A stretch of DNA of 64,000 bases from Candidatus Gastranaerophilales bacterium. Its GTDB lineage: Bacteria > Cyanobacteriota > Vampirovibrionia > Gastranaerophilales > Gastranaerophilaceae. The notes under the pieces were generated by a model, which was not told where the DNA came from, did no database searches, and worked only from the letters and a program-made list of their open reading frames with translations. Below are positions 51,644 through 60,038 of this stretch, one piece after another. The stretch spans positions 1 to 64,000 of the forward strand of contig CALUVH010000002.1 of NCBI GenBank assembly GCA_944324175.1, in the 5' to 3' direction. How positions within the stretch are numbered: position 1 is the stretch's first letter; every line of letters starts with the position of its first letter. Position numbers and translations under genes: made by a program.

Positions 51644-52159
51644 CTACTGATCACTTTCATGATGATCATTATCTTTCATTAATTTTTCAAAATCTGAGGG
51701 TTTGATACTTTGGACAAATTTTTTAAACTCTTGAGCTTCTTCTTCGTCTTTAGCTGTATCTGTAGAGACAGAGCCGTTAGAAATAACATTAGCCGTAACA
51801 AATATCGGAGCATCAACCCTAATTGCAACAGCAATAGCATCAGAAGGTCTTGAATCTATTTCAATAAAATTACCTTCAGCATCTTGTAAAAACATAGTTG
51901 CATAGTATGTATCTTTTTCAACGTCATTAATTTCAACTCTATCAAGATTATAGCCGACTTTTTCTATGATATTAATTATTAAATCGTGAGTCATAGGTCT
52001 TGATACGGTAAGGTTTTCTATTTTTCTGATAATAGAACTTGCTTCAGCAGACCCAATCCAAATAGGAAGTGCTTTTCTATTTTCTTTATCATGAAGTACG
52101 ACTATAGGCGAGCCAGTCCTCGTGTCCAAAGCAATACCCATAACTTTCATTTCAATCAT
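51644..52159 (-). CDS. Bifunctional nuclease-domain protein (DUF151)
   Basis: A 171-residue protein. The BFN/DUF151 domain covers about 1-130: KVMGIALDTRTGSPIVVLHD, LPIWIGSAEASSI, RPMTHDLI and IEIDSRPSDAIAVAIRVDAP are its conserved blocks. Related plant and archaeal proteins have RNase/DNase activity, but the bacterial role is unsettled. An acidic Glu/Lys-rich tail ends in DHHESDQ. Start MIEMK; the second Met is equally possible. Single gene with a terminator. Confidence 0.9.
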   Translation of the reverse strand: MIEMKVMGIALDTRTGSPIVVLHDKENRKALPIWIGSAEASSIIRKIENLTVSRPMTHDLIINIIEKVGYNLDRVEINDVEKDTYYATMFLQDAEGNFIEIDSRPSDAIAVAIRVDAPIFVTANVISNGSVSTDTAKDEEEAQEFKKFVQSIKPSDFEKLMKDNDHHESDQ

Positions 52160-52206
52160 ATGAATTTACCTTTCTAACATTTTAATTATTAACAATTATA
52201 CAATAG

Positions 52207-52980
52207 TTAATTTTTGCCAACAACACCAACCAAAGGAGAAGAAGCACTTGCGATTTCTTTTTTAGGCATTCTTCCAGCTTCGAAAGCACATCTTCCGGCG
52301 ATTACACCATATTTAAAAGCTTCAGCCATTTTAACAGGATTTTCAGCTTTTGCAATAGCAGTGTTTATGAGGCAAAAGTCAGCACCATGCTCCATAACAA
52401 GTGAAGCATCAGAAGGTACTCCAATTCCAGCATCGCAAACGACAGGAATGTTGGCTTGCTCAATAATAATTTTTATATTTTCCAAAGTTTTAACCCCTTG
52501 ACCGGATCCTATAGGAGAAGCGAGCGGCATAATTGTAGCACAACCGATTTCCTCAAGGCGCTTAGCTAAAATAGGATCTGCGTTAATGTAAGGTAGCACA
52601 ACAAATCCATCCTCAATCAAGATTTTTGCAGCTTCAATTGTTGCAATAGGGTCAGGCATAAGATATTTAGGGTCAGGGATAACTTCTAATTTAATCCAGT
52701 TATTAATTCCCATAGCACGGGACAACCTAGCGACCCTGACAGCTTCATCGACAGTAGCACATCCAGCAGTGTTAGGCAAAATCCAGTATTTGTTAGTATC
52801 GATATAGTCCATAAGTCCGACATGCCCCGGTGCATTCATATCAACGCGTCGAATAGCCACGGTAACAACTTCAGCTCCGGAAGCAGCATGAGCCAGCCTC
52901 ATCGTTTCGAAATCATCAAACTTACCGGTACCTACCCATAATCTTGAATTAAATTCTTTATCTGCAACTCTAATAGTCAT
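52207..52980 (-). CDS. thiG: Thiazole synthase
   Basis: A 257-residue TIM-barrel enzyme forming the thiazole phosphate of thiamine from DXP, ThiS-thiocarboxylate and dehydroglycine. Motifs: SRLWVGTGKFDDFETM, TVAIRRVDMN, WILPNTAGC, KLEVIPDPKYLMPDP and CDAGIGVPSDA. ATG 52980 (MTIRVADKEF) is chosen by comparison with the family; AAGGAG lies eleven bases upstream. No TPP riboswitch is visible in the leader, and no other thiamine gene is adjacent. Confidence 0.93.
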   Translation of the reverse strand: MTIRVADKEFNSRLWVGTGKFDDFETMRLAHAASGAEVVTVAIRRVDMNAPGHVGLMDYIDTNKYWILPNTAGCATVDEAVRVARLSRAMGINNWIKLEVIPDPKYLMPDPIATIEAAKILIEDGFVVLPYINADPILAKRLEEIGCATIMPLASPIGSGQGVKTLENIKIIIEQANIPVVCDAGIGVPSDASLVMEHGADFCLINTAIAKAENPVKMAEAFKYGVIAGRCAFEAGRMPKKEIASASSPLVGVVGKN

Positions 52981-53109
52981 AATAATAATTTCTCCTTCTT
53001 TACATAATATTATAGACATAAAATATTTTTTTTAAACCACTTTTCAAAAAAAAATATTTATGTTATATATAAGTAAGGTGTCATGAGAGATACATGGCAT
53101 TTAACACAT

Positions 53110-53198
53110 GGAGAAGTGGCCGAGTGGCTTAAGGCGGCACCCTGCTAAGGTGTTGTATGGAGCTATCTGTACCGTGGGTTCAAATCCCACCTTCTCCG
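53110..53198 (+). tRNA. tRNA-Ser (GCT anticodon)
   Basis: 89 nt. Acceptor arms GGAGAAG and CTTCTCC pair; the D-arm carries GGCCGAGTGGC; anticodon GCT at 53144-53146 in the loop CTGCTAA. A long class II variable arm and the TΨC arm GTGGGTTCAAATCCCAC follow. The CCA end is not encoded. Reads AGC/AGU serine codons. Confidence 0.95.
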
Positions 53199-53602
53199 TT
53201 TTTTAGTATAAAGATTAGGAGTTAGTGAAGATATAAGTTTTAAAAACCGCACCATTCTGAGCGGTTTTCAATATGTAATTTTATCTAGAGAATTTTTAAA
53301 GCTTAATTTTTACCAATTTTTGTAAAAATATCTCCCAAATTCTCTTTTTGAAAATTTAAAGGTGCAGATTGGAATTTGTGTTTTACGAAAAAGAATAAAA
53401 AGAGGAAATTGTAAAACCTTAAAAAAAAATTAAGTAATAGTCATATTTATCATTTTGCAGTAATAATGTAAAAGGTAATACACCTCTTGTTAAGCAAAAT
53501 CCCAGATGATTTATGTGTTTGCAAGGAGTAACTGAAAGTTTTTAAGCACAGTGAAGCAGATGCTTTGCTGTGCTTTTGTGTAGCGTATTATAAGGAGAAC
53601 TA
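53199..53602. other. Intergenic region with two hairpins
   Basis: 404 bp without a gene. An 8-bp hairpin AAAACCGC/GCGGTTTT (53243-53250, 53261-53268) with T4 probably terminates tRNA-Ser. A second hairpin (AAGCACAG 53544-53551 with CTGTGCTT 53568-53575, with inner pairing, then T4) lies just before the PAPS-reductase-like gene and could act as an attenuator. Nothing else recognised. Confidence 0.6.
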
Positions 53603-54394
53603 ATGGAAAAAGAATATCATATTTTATCTCTATCTGGAGGTAAAGATTCTACAGCACTTGCTTTCTTTATGAAAGAGAATATGCCTGAGATTTTTGAGAA
53701 ATTAGAACTTGTGTTTTCAGACACCGAATGCGATCTTCCTGAAACGTACGACTATCTGAATAAAATTGAAATTTTTCTTGGTAAAAAGATTAGAATAATA
53801 AGAGCGGAGAAAAACTTTGAGCACTTGATCCAGATATATAAAAATCTACCTGCTCCACATAGACGATGGTGTACAGTAGAAATGAAAACTAAGCCGTTTA
53901 GTAAATATCTTCATTCGCTAAATGCAGCTGCAGTAAAAAATTTGTATGTTGGTATTAGAGCAGACGAAGCTCATAGAGCAAAACCAGAAGACTATCAAGG
54001 GAACAATATCAAGCAACTGTATCCGTTTATTGAATATAGTATTAATAAACAAGATGTAGAAGAAATTTTAAAGAAATCAGGAATAGGACTCCCTGCATAT
54101 TATTCTTGGAGTGGTCGTTCCGGTTGTTATTTCTGTTTTTACCAACCGAAAATAAGTTGGCTTCGACTGCATGAAAAGCATCCTGATTTATTTAAAAAAG
54201 CTATGGAATATGAAATAGATGATGGCGTAAATAAAATTGGTTGGAATATGGATATGCTTTTAAGAGAACTCATTTTGCCTCAAAATATTGAAAAAATTAA
54301 AACAAGTTACCTGAAAAATAGCAGCAAGAAACAAAATAAAAAAGACTGTCACTGCAATCTTATACAGTGTTATTCTGACCATCTTAGTCGATAA
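53603..54394 (+). CDS. PAPS-reductase/DndC-like N-type ATP pyrophosphatase family protein
   Basis: A 263-residue protein. LSLSGGKDSTALAFF (about residues 8-22) is the PP-loop of N-type ATP pyrophosphatases; FSDTECDLPETY, RRWCTVEMKTKPF and GIRADEAHRA follow the PAPS-reductase fold. SGRSGCYFCFYQP adds a CxxC, and together with C in RRWC suggests an iron-sulfur or zinc site as in DndC-like members. A His/Cys-rich tail (KKDCHCNLIQC) may be a further metal site. No cys genes or dnd genes are adjacent, so the role (sulfur transfer, DNA or tRNA modification) is open. AAGGAG precedes the ATG. Confidence 0.8.
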   Translation: MEKEYHILSLSGGKDSTALAFFMKENMPEIFEKLELVFSDTECDLPETYDYLNKIEIFLGKKIRIIRAEKNFEHLIQIYKNLPAPHRRWCTVEMKTKPFSKYLHSLNAAAVKNLYVGIRADEAHRAKPEDYQGNNIKQLYPFIEYSINKQDVEEILKKSGIGLPAYYSWSGRSGCYFCFYQPKISWLRLHEKHPDLFKKAMEYEIDDGVNKIGWNMDMLLRELILPQNIEKIKTSYLKNSSKKQNKKDCHCNLIQCYSDHLSR

Positions 54395-56367
54395 GCTTTA
54401 GAATAGTCAAACCCAGCACAATAAGGGTCTTGAGCATCGTATTTCCAATCGTGGTCATTATCTAATCCATCATTACAAGAATTGCCTGAATCTGGACTTT
54501 CTGCTTTTGGAGTACCTGTCAACCACTTATCAGGAATATCATTCCATAATGTTTCAAAAATACCTCTTGCTTGTGCTGCGTGTTTGTTACTCTCTATAAA
54601 AACAATATTCTCATCATTCTTTTCTGATGCTGTCTTGGTTGCATTCATTGATCCTACGGTTACTAATTTATCATCAATAACAATGGTTTTCATATGCATT
54701 TTACCAGTCCAATTCTCTACTTTTAGAGGAATACCCATTCCTCTTATCTTTGTATGTTTAGAGTATTTTTCATTAGCAGCAGATGCACAAGTAATAACTT
54801 TTACATCTACACCCCTTTGTTTTGCATTTGAAAGAGCTTCGATAACTCTATCGTGAGTTAAGAAAAACATCGACACATAGACATACTTTTCAGCAGAATC
54901 AATCTTATTTACTAACTCATCGATAACATCAGGATTAGGACAAAAATATACAGACAAAATTGATCCATCATCCAATTTTACATTTTTGATATGATAAGGA
55001 ACTTTTGTGTAATGAAATTTCCCTGAATACATCTGTTTTGCTTCTTGGATATATGCGTAAGTAATTTCAGGGGAAACAATTAAAACATTTAGGTTACAAT
55101 TTAATCCGCCTGTACCAGAAGAGCTTAAATTTGTAGATCCTGTCCATACTCTGTTTTTACCGAGAGTAACAAATTTATTGTGCATTATATTACCATTGTA
55201 AGTTCCCTTTTCAGCATTACGCCCTTCTGCTGTATCTTTAATAATTCTATCAGCAATAGCTCTATCTACTGCGTAATCAGTTTTCCAACTTCCAAAATCT
55301 CTCATTGCATAAAAGGTATCTTTATAAACACTTCTATTGTAGATATCAACATCTGCAATACCAAAAATTTTGTTCTTACGTTTTTGAGCTTTTATGAAAG
55401 CATTAACTATTTCTGGTTGTTCAGCTATACCATAAGTCGCAAGATAAATATCTTCTCCCTTCAATTTATTCAATTCATCAATTAAAACCCTACCAGATAT
55501 AGTTCTAGTTTTATCTGAGGGAAACATATTGTATTGAATTGGACTGTTGAATAGCAGCATTACGCTTGTCTTTATTTTTTGTTTTTTATTTGCGTCAATA
55601 TTAGGAACTATTTCTACCGAATGCTTATAAGGAGTCTGGTATATGTCAAAATCTTCTTTAAGTTCCTGACTAATAGCATCTTTTTCACTATCCTTACATG
55701 CAAAACAACAACATGAAGGTTTGTACTTTTTATTCCAAAATTTAGGTTGCGGGACTAATTCTGCTTTACTAGCCATCCAACCATACTTACAATCTAACTT
55801 ATGGTATTTACCGTTTTTCTTATTCAATACAACCAAATCAAGCTTATGTGATTTTTTTGCATTAGCTCTTATTTTATCTAGGTTCTGATAAGGTTTTAAT
55901 TCATCTACAAGGTTAGATTTTGTATAAATTGTCGCAAGTCCTGCTTTCAAAACTTCTTTTTCATAGCTTTTGCATTTACCTTGTCTATTGCAATCATAGT
56001 AGAGTGACATCAGGTGTCTATTGTTTTTATCAAACTTTTCTTCTGCTGTATATTCAGCTCTTACAGACTTATTCATAAGCTCTTTTTTAGCAAACTCTTT
56101 CCCATAATACCCAAGTCCTAAGGCTTTATCTGGAGTAAGATTATAGAGCCTCATTTGCCAATTGAGCCCGTCATTGAGTTTTGTTTCAAACGTATCAATA
56201 CCATTGACTCGGACTTTTTCATCTTGTTCAGCTATCCCGTTATCGTTAAAGTCAACATGTACAGTATCCCCATCAATAACTTTAATTACCTTATGTTCAA
56301 CCGATGCAGATACAGGTATAATTGACACTGTTGTCAGTATTAACGCAATTGCTAAAATCTTTTTCAT
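54370..56367 (-). CDS. Exported thermonuclease-phospholipase D fusion nuclease
   Basis: A 665-residue protein with a signal peptide (residues 1-21). A staphylococcal-nuclease-like domain (about 25-165: KVIKVIDGDTVHVDF, VRVNGIDTFET) is followed by a Cys-rich insert (CCCFAC, about 227-232). Two PLD half-sites come next: MHNKFVTLGKNRVWTGSTN (about 394) and MHMKTIVIDDKLVTVGSMN (about 556), both HxK(x)4D-like; the first has Gly-Lys where Asp is usual. The tail SCNDGLDNDHDWKYDAQDPYC is a Ca-binding-type DxDxD motif. Likely degrades extracellular or periplasmic nucleic acids, for nutrition or defence against DNA entry. Its 3' end overlaps the PAPS-like gene by 25 bp. Confidence 0.85.
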   Translation of the reverse strand: MKKILAIALILTTVSIIPVSASVEHKVIKVIDGDTVHVDFNDNGIAEQDEKVRVNGIDTFETKLNDGLNWQMRLYNLTPDKALGLGYYGKEFAKKELMNKSVRAEYTAEEKFDKNNRHLMSLYYDCNRQGKCKSYEKEVLKAGLATIYTKSNLVDELKPYQNLDKIRANAKKSHKLDLVVLNKKNGKYHKLDCKYGWMASKAELVPQPKFWNKKYKPSCCCFACKDSEKDAISQELKEDFDIYQTPYKHSVEIVPNIDANKKQKIKTSVMLLFNSPIQYNMFPSDKTRTISGRVLIDELNKLKGEDIYLATYGIAEQPEIVNAFIKAQKRKNKIFGIADVDIYNRSVYKDTFYAMRDFGSWKTDYAVDRAIADRIIKDTAEGRNAEKGTYNGNIMHNKFVTLGKNRVWTGSTNLSSSGTGGLNCNLNVLIVSPEITYAYIQEAKQMYSGKFHYTKVPYHIKNVKLDDGSILSVYFCPNPDVIDELVNKIDSAEKYVYVSMFFLTHDRVIEALSNAKQRGVDVKVITCASAANEKYSKHTKIRGMGIPLKVENWTGKMHMKTIVIDDKLVTVGSMNATKTASEKNDENIVFIESNKHAAQARGIFETLWNDIPDKWLTGTPKAESPDSGNSCNDGLDNDHDWKYDAQDPYCAGFDYSKAYRLRWSE

Positions 56368-56541
56368 TACAGTTATTATACATAAAAAATTGTATTAATC
56401 AAAATCAATAAAAATCTCGGTTTTATTAGAACGGGTAATATCATCAAAATGTTATTATCTTCCTCGACCCAATTACAAAAAAGCCGCACAAGGTGTCTTT
56501 TAGATGGCGAGAACGTGGTGAGAGCCGAGGAGTGAATATAC

Positions 56542-56563
56542 TAAAAAAGCACCCGAAGGTGCT
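56542..56563 (-). terminator. Terminator of tRNA-Asp
   Basis: 6-bp GC-rich stem with CGAA/TTCG tetraloop (56548-56563) followed on the minus strand by T6. Confidence 0.85.
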
Positions 56564-56574
56564 AATTTTAAAAA

Positions 56575-56652
56575 TGGCGGGAACGACGAGGCTCGAACTC
56601 GCGACCTCATGCGTGACAGGCATGCGCTCTAACCAAACTGAGCTACGCTCCC
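56575..56652 (-). tRNA. tRNA-Asp (GTC anticodon)
   Basis: 78 nt including an encoded CCA. Acceptor GGGAGCG pairs with CGTTCCC (one G-U pair); D-arm GCTCAGTTTGGTTAGAGC; anticodon loop CTGTCAC with GTC; TΨC arm GAGTTCGAGCCTC (with one mismatch tolerated in the stem). Open frames spanning this locus on both strands are artefacts of the tRNA sequence. Confidence 0.95.
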
Positions 56653-56757
56653 ATACTCGAATTTCAATGTCTTTCGACAATAGTTATTATAAAATGCTAA
56701 AAAAAAAAATGCAATACCTTAAAGGCAAAAAATATTTTTACAATACTTATACCAATT

Positions 56758-57378
56758 ATGATAAACAACAATATCAACTCTCAAAACTTTCAGGGAAGAA
56801 AGCCTATAATAAAAAGTGCAGACCTTATTTGCAGGCAAGTTAACACGAAATTTCCGCATATATCTCCGCGATTTTGCTGGTTTAATCTAAATGAACCTTT
56901 TGAATATAATAATTCTTTCGTGAAAATTGAACAAAAGCTCTCCAGATTGCGCTTTTTTACCCAAAATTCTGAATATGCGTTTGATTACTACAAAAATTTA
57001 CTATCTCAATTAAAAAAAAACCAATGTGCAAATTGTGGAGAATTAGCAGATGTTGCTTATCTTATTTGCAAAAATAGACATCTTAAAGATGTCAACAAAA
57101 CCGCCGTGTACGGCTATAATCGTAAAACTAAAAAACTAATAGATTATGATCATTTCGTTGTCTCCTTCAAACATAACAACAAATATGTAATCATTGACCC
57201 GCTTTTAGGTGTCGCTGATTTTGCCAGTAATTGTAAATTTATTTATAAAAATATGTTTGGTAAATTCTTTGAAAATTTCGACAAAAAATTGGACATCGTC
57301 TTTAAAAAAGAAGGTACCGTAAAAATTCATCCCGATAATCTTAAGGAACTTAGCAGAAAATTTCCCCAAATTAAGTAA
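56758..57378 (+). CDS. Papain-like Cys-His-Asp protein with FQG leader
   Basis: A 206-residue protein. The leader MINNNINSQNFQGRKP has the Phe-Gln-Gly motif of the 713-residue protein. The core has CANCGELADVAYLIC (C93 in the NCGE context), DYDHFVVSFK (H132), and KYVIIDPLLG (D147), the order and spacing of papain-like or transglutaminase-like cysteine peptidases such as YopT/C58-type and related toxins. No signal peptide; no clear ribosome site before the ATG. Candidate effector protease, acyl transferase or deamidase. The fold call rests on motif order only. Confidence 0.6.
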   Translation: MINNNINSQNFQGRKPIIKSADLICRQVNTKFPHISPRFCWFNLNEPFEYNNSFVKIEQKLSRLRFFTQNSEYAFDYYKNLLSQLKKNQCANCGELADVAYLICKNRHLKDVNKTAVYGYNRKTKKLIDYDHFVVSFKHNNKYVIIDPLLGVADFASNCKFIYKNMFGKFFENFDKKLDIVFKKEGTVKIHPDNLKELSRKFPQIK

Positions 57379-57382
57379 ACAA

Positions 57383-57410
57383 AAAGACGAGAAGCTAAGT
57401 CCTCGTCTTT
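57383..57410. terminator. Bidirectional terminator
   Basis: 9-bp stem AAAGACGAG/CTCGTCTTT (57383-57391, 57402-57410) between convergent genes. Confidence 0.8.
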
Positions 57411-57428
57411 AACCCAATTAACTCTTAA

Positions 57429-59150
57429 TTATTTATATAAAGGTGCTAATTTCTTTGATTGTTGAGGAATAACACCTTCTTCTATTGACTGATATACTCT
57501 GTAGTCAATTACAGGGAAGCAGTTATCAATACTTTCAATTTCTTGTAATGCTGCATCGTCAATATTGCCGCTTTCGATCATATCAGCTATTTTTTCAAAC
57601 CTGTCAACATGTTCTCTGAATCTGTCTGTTGCATAATCCTTTGCCTGCCATGTTGTAATCAAGAATGGCCAATCTGAACTTTGCAATAACAGATTTTCTC
57701 TCGCTAACTGATTTAAAGCTCTATGCAATAACTTATCTTCAGGTATTTCAGAATACTTATCCACAATAGAGTTAATTCTCTTTTCGCAAGAGTGGATTAT
57801 TGGCCACATCCATTCTGTCAAGTGATTTTGCCATACGTAGAAATGACCACCTTGTCCCCATGAACTTTCAGGGATTTGTATTGCTTCTGTTGGCGGATGA
57901 GCTTGGATGTATTCACCTGCTGTCATACGTTCAACTTCTGGTAAGTATGTGTTAAACTTCTTGATTACTTGTTTAATAAATTCAACACCTTCAAACCACC
58001 AGTGTCCGAACAACTCTGTATCAAATGATACCATTACAAGCCCTTCTTTACCGTTATGAGCCATTTTATAGTCATTCAAAAGATGGTAAATCAAAGTCGT
58101 GTAGTGATCCGAATTTTCATTTACCTTATTCAAAGCTAACACAGGATCGTAAAGCATTTTATCACCTAGATCAGTCTTCGGTGATGTAATCCTCCAGTAA
58201 TGCATACCTGAGTTACAATCTTTTCTGTGGAATTCTCTAAAACAGCCATCGCCTGGATATCCATCAGCTGCTGACCAAACCTGATAGCCAGCTCTGTCAT
58301 TTCTACCCATTACAGCTACTTGCGCATCAGGTAACCAATATGCTGAATAAGTATCATAACCTGTAGCAGGACGCTCCGGCAATGGAATATATTCGATGTT
58401 TCCATATACACCGATTACTCGACGATTACCTATTGAATTTCCACCTTCGATTACATGGGACTCTGTAAAGAAGTATTCAATATCATTATTTTGTAAGGTC
58501 ACTTCTATCGCAGGTCTCCAGTGCTTTTGTCCGTCTTTTCCTACGTATTCATAACCTTGTCTATATGCACACTCAGGAAGCCAGCATCCTTTTGCACGTT
58601 TTCCAAACAACCTTTCTGTTGTATCAGAACCGACCTTGAATTGAGCGTTCAAATTACTGTCTGTTGCTAGTAGAGGTGAGAAACCATGCGTTGCTCCTGA
58701 AGTTGTAATCTCTATACAACCAAGATCTTGATACTTCTTAAATTGTCCGATTAGGTCCATTCCGTATTTATTTATGAATGAATCTTTTATATGGTTAAAC
58801 CAATCAAAATAATACTTTGCTAAGTATTTCAAATGTTGAGAATGAGGCACTTTTTCATCAGGATAGCGTTCCAAATCTTTTGAAACCTTCGCTATTCTTG
58901 AATCCAAGTACTCAACAAAACCATGTTTTAAGTGATCATCATTCAACTGCTCTGCCAAAATCGGGGTGATTCCGACAGTCAATTTTGCTTTTATTCCTTC
59001 ATCATACAACTCAGAAATTGCATTCAACAAAGGAACATATGTCTCTGCCATACATTCATAGAGGTTTTCCTCTCCAAAAGGCCACATCCCTGCTTTTCTG
59101 TAATATGGAAGGTGACTGTGTAACATAAATACAAATTGTCCTACTGACAT
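57429..59150 (-). CDS. GH57 1,4-alpha-glucan branching enzyme-like protein
   Basis: A 573-residue GH57/DUF1957 enzyme that forms alpha-1,6 branches in glycogen-like glucan. VFMLHSHLPYYRKAGMWPFG at the start, TSGATHGFSPLL, KGCWLPECAYRQG (nucleophile Glu, about residue 188), VSFDTELFGHWWFEG (acid Asp, about 373), and the C-terminal helical WxxxEW-type region are the family landmarks. ATG 59150 is chosen because GGAGG lies directly before MSVGQF; two earlier Mets lack it. With the GH13 enzyme elsewhere in the window it points to glucan storage. Single gene. Confidence 0.92.
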   Translation of the reverse strand: MSVGQFVFMLHSHLPYYRKAGMWPFGEENLYECMAETYVPLLNAISELYDEGIKAKLTVGITPILAEQLNDDHLKHGFVEYLDSRIAKVSKDLERYPDEKVPHSQHLKYLAKYYFDWFNHIKDSFINKYGMDLIGQFKKYQDLGCIEITTSGATHGFSPLLATDSNLNAQFKVGSDTTERLFGKRAKGCWLPECAYRQGYEYVGKDGQKHWRPAIEVTLQNNDIEYFFTESHVIEGGNSIGNRRVIGVYGNIEYIPLPERPATGYDTYSAYWLPDAQVAVMGRNDRAGYQVWSAADGYPGDGCFREFHRKDCNSGMHYWRITSPKTDLGDKMLYDPVLALNKVNENSDHYTTLIYHLLNDYKMAHNGKEGLVMVSFDTELFGHWWFEGVEFIKQVIKKFNTYLPEVERMTAGEYIQAHPPTEAIQIPESSWGQGGHFYVWQNHLTEWMWPIIHSCEKRINSIVDKYSEIPEDKLLHRALNQLARENLLLQSSDWPFLITTWQAKDYATDRFREHVDRFEKIADMIESGNIDDAALQEIESIDNCFPVIDYRVYQSIEEGVIPQQSKKLAPLYK

Positions 59151-59302
59151 TTTAGCCTCCATTTGCTTCTCTCGATTTTTATACATATACTACGCAACAT
59201 GTTATATATTATGTATAGCACAAAAGGGTAAAAAATATAATACTCTAGAACTAATTCTTATGAATACTGTTACAAAAGTTAAAACATTTTCTCTCTAAAA
59301 GG

Positions 59303-59330
59303 TTGCAAAAATAAAATTATCTGCTACAAT
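59303..59330 (+). promoter_or_regulatory. Promoter of rpsT
   Basis: TTGCAA (59303-59308), 16-bp spacer, TACAAT (59325-59330), about 70 bp upstream of the ATG. Confidence 0.7.
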
Positions 59331-59353
59331 AGCATTGCTCACATCCTCAGTAT

Positions 59354-59379
59354 TTGGGCATCGTCATTAAATGCCCCAA
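59354..59379 (+). promoter_or_regulatory. Leader hairpin of rpsT
   Basis: TTGGGCAT (59354-59361) pairs with ATGCCCCAA (59371-59379, one bulge) in the 5' leader, 25 bases before the ATG. S20 regulates its own synthesis in other bacteria; this hairpin is a candidate site, unproven. Confidence 0.5.
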
Positions 59380-59404
59380 GCAATTAGAAAGGATAAATTC
59401 AATT

Positions 59405-59671
59405 ATGGCAAATATTAAATCTGCTAAAAAAAGAGTATTAATCGCTGAAAAAAACAGACTTAAGAATGTAGCATTCAAGTCATCAATTAAGACAGCTGTA
59501 AAAAAAGTATTAGAATTAGCTAAAACTGACGATAAAGAAGCGTTAAAATCAGCTATGTCTAAAGCTTACCAACTTTGTGATAAAGCCGTATCAAAAGGCA
59601 TTTTGCACAAAAATACAGCTGCTAGAAAAAAATCAAGATTAACTCTTGCAGTAAACAAATTAGCAAAATAA
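59405..59671 (+). CDS. rpsT: 30S ribosomal protein S20
   Basis: An 88-residue basic three-helix ribosomal protein binding 16S rRNA. MANIKSAKKRVLIAEKNRLK at the start and HKNTAARKKSRLTLAVNKL at the end are diagnostic. ATG 59405 follows AAAGGA by ten bases; an upstream in-frame start would only read the leader. Own promoter and terminator. Confidence 0.96.
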   Translation: MANIKSAKKRVLIAEKNRLKNVAFKSSIKTAVKKVLELAKTDDKEALKSAMSKAYQLCDKAVSKGILHKNTAARKKSRLTLAVNKLAK

Positions 59672-59690
59672 TTGATAGATATTAACACCA

Positions 59691-59724
59691 AACGAGGGCG
59701 TTACGATTGTAATGCCCTCGTTTT
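59691..59724 (+). terminator. Terminator of rpsT
   Basis: 14-bp stem with one G-U pair (59691-59704 with 59709-59722), 4-nt loop, T4. Confidence 0.9.
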
Positions 59725-59783
59725 GCAGACTGTAAACAACGGAAGTGAATTGGAATTAGGCACCTAGGTGTTGGGATTGTTTT

Positions 59784-59917
59784 TTGCTCGCGCATAACGC
59801 AATTTTATAGTTCTTTTTATCGTCGGATTAGTAAATCCGACCTACAGTAACAGCTGAGCCGATAGGCTCTAAAAAATACCACTATCAGACTTATCGAGTT
59901 TATTATCATTTTTTATC
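59784..59917. repeat. REP repeat block, second copy
   Basis: Nearly identical to 4763-4898: TTGCTCGCGCATAACGCAAT, then the palindromic unit with CTACAGTAAC tail (59822-59851), the GAGCC/GGCTC hairpin and the TTATCGAGTTTATTATC segment. The second palindromic unit of the 4.8-kb block is absent. It again lies a short distance downstream of a pilin-like gene. Confidence 0.85.
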
Positions 59918-59949
59918 TGAGTCGAATGGCTCTAATTCTGATAATACAA

Positions 59950-59975
59950 ACAGGCGCCTGCAATTAGGCACCTGT
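59950..59975 (-). terminator. Terminator-like hairpin 3' of pilin-like gene 3
   Basis: 10-bp stem (59950-59959 with 59966-59975), one G-U wobble on the minus strand, followed by TTTGT. Probably the transcription end of the pilin-like gene. Confidence 0.6.
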
Positions 59976-60010
59976 TTGTTGTTAATGTTATTTCAATATA
60001 TTCATTTGCA

Positions 60011-60027
60011 TTATGCACACTGCATAA
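60011..60027 (-). repeat. Hairpin immediately after pilin-like gene 3 stop
   Basis: TTATGCA-CAC-TGCATAA, a perfect 7-bp stem 11 bases after the stop codon. Hairpins placed just after variable regions are known in diversity-generating retroelements; that role here is a guess. Confidence 0.45.
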
Positions 60028-60038
60028 GAGCACCATCA

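Noticed and set aside
52981..53109. Possible TPP riboswitch upstream of thiG
   Set aside because: None of the conserved TPP-aptamer blocks is seen; the leader is short and AT-rich.
53603..54394. Assignment as DndC of a phosphorothioation system
   Set aside because: The PP-loop and CxxC are compatible, but DndB, DndD and DndE genes are absent around it, so only the superfamily is supported.
56444..56843. Open frames on both strands encoding ERSSVWLERMPVTHEVASSS-like and TTRLELATSCVTGMRSN-like peptides
   Set aside because: These are well-known artefacts of translating tRNA genes; they overlap tRNA-Asp exactly.
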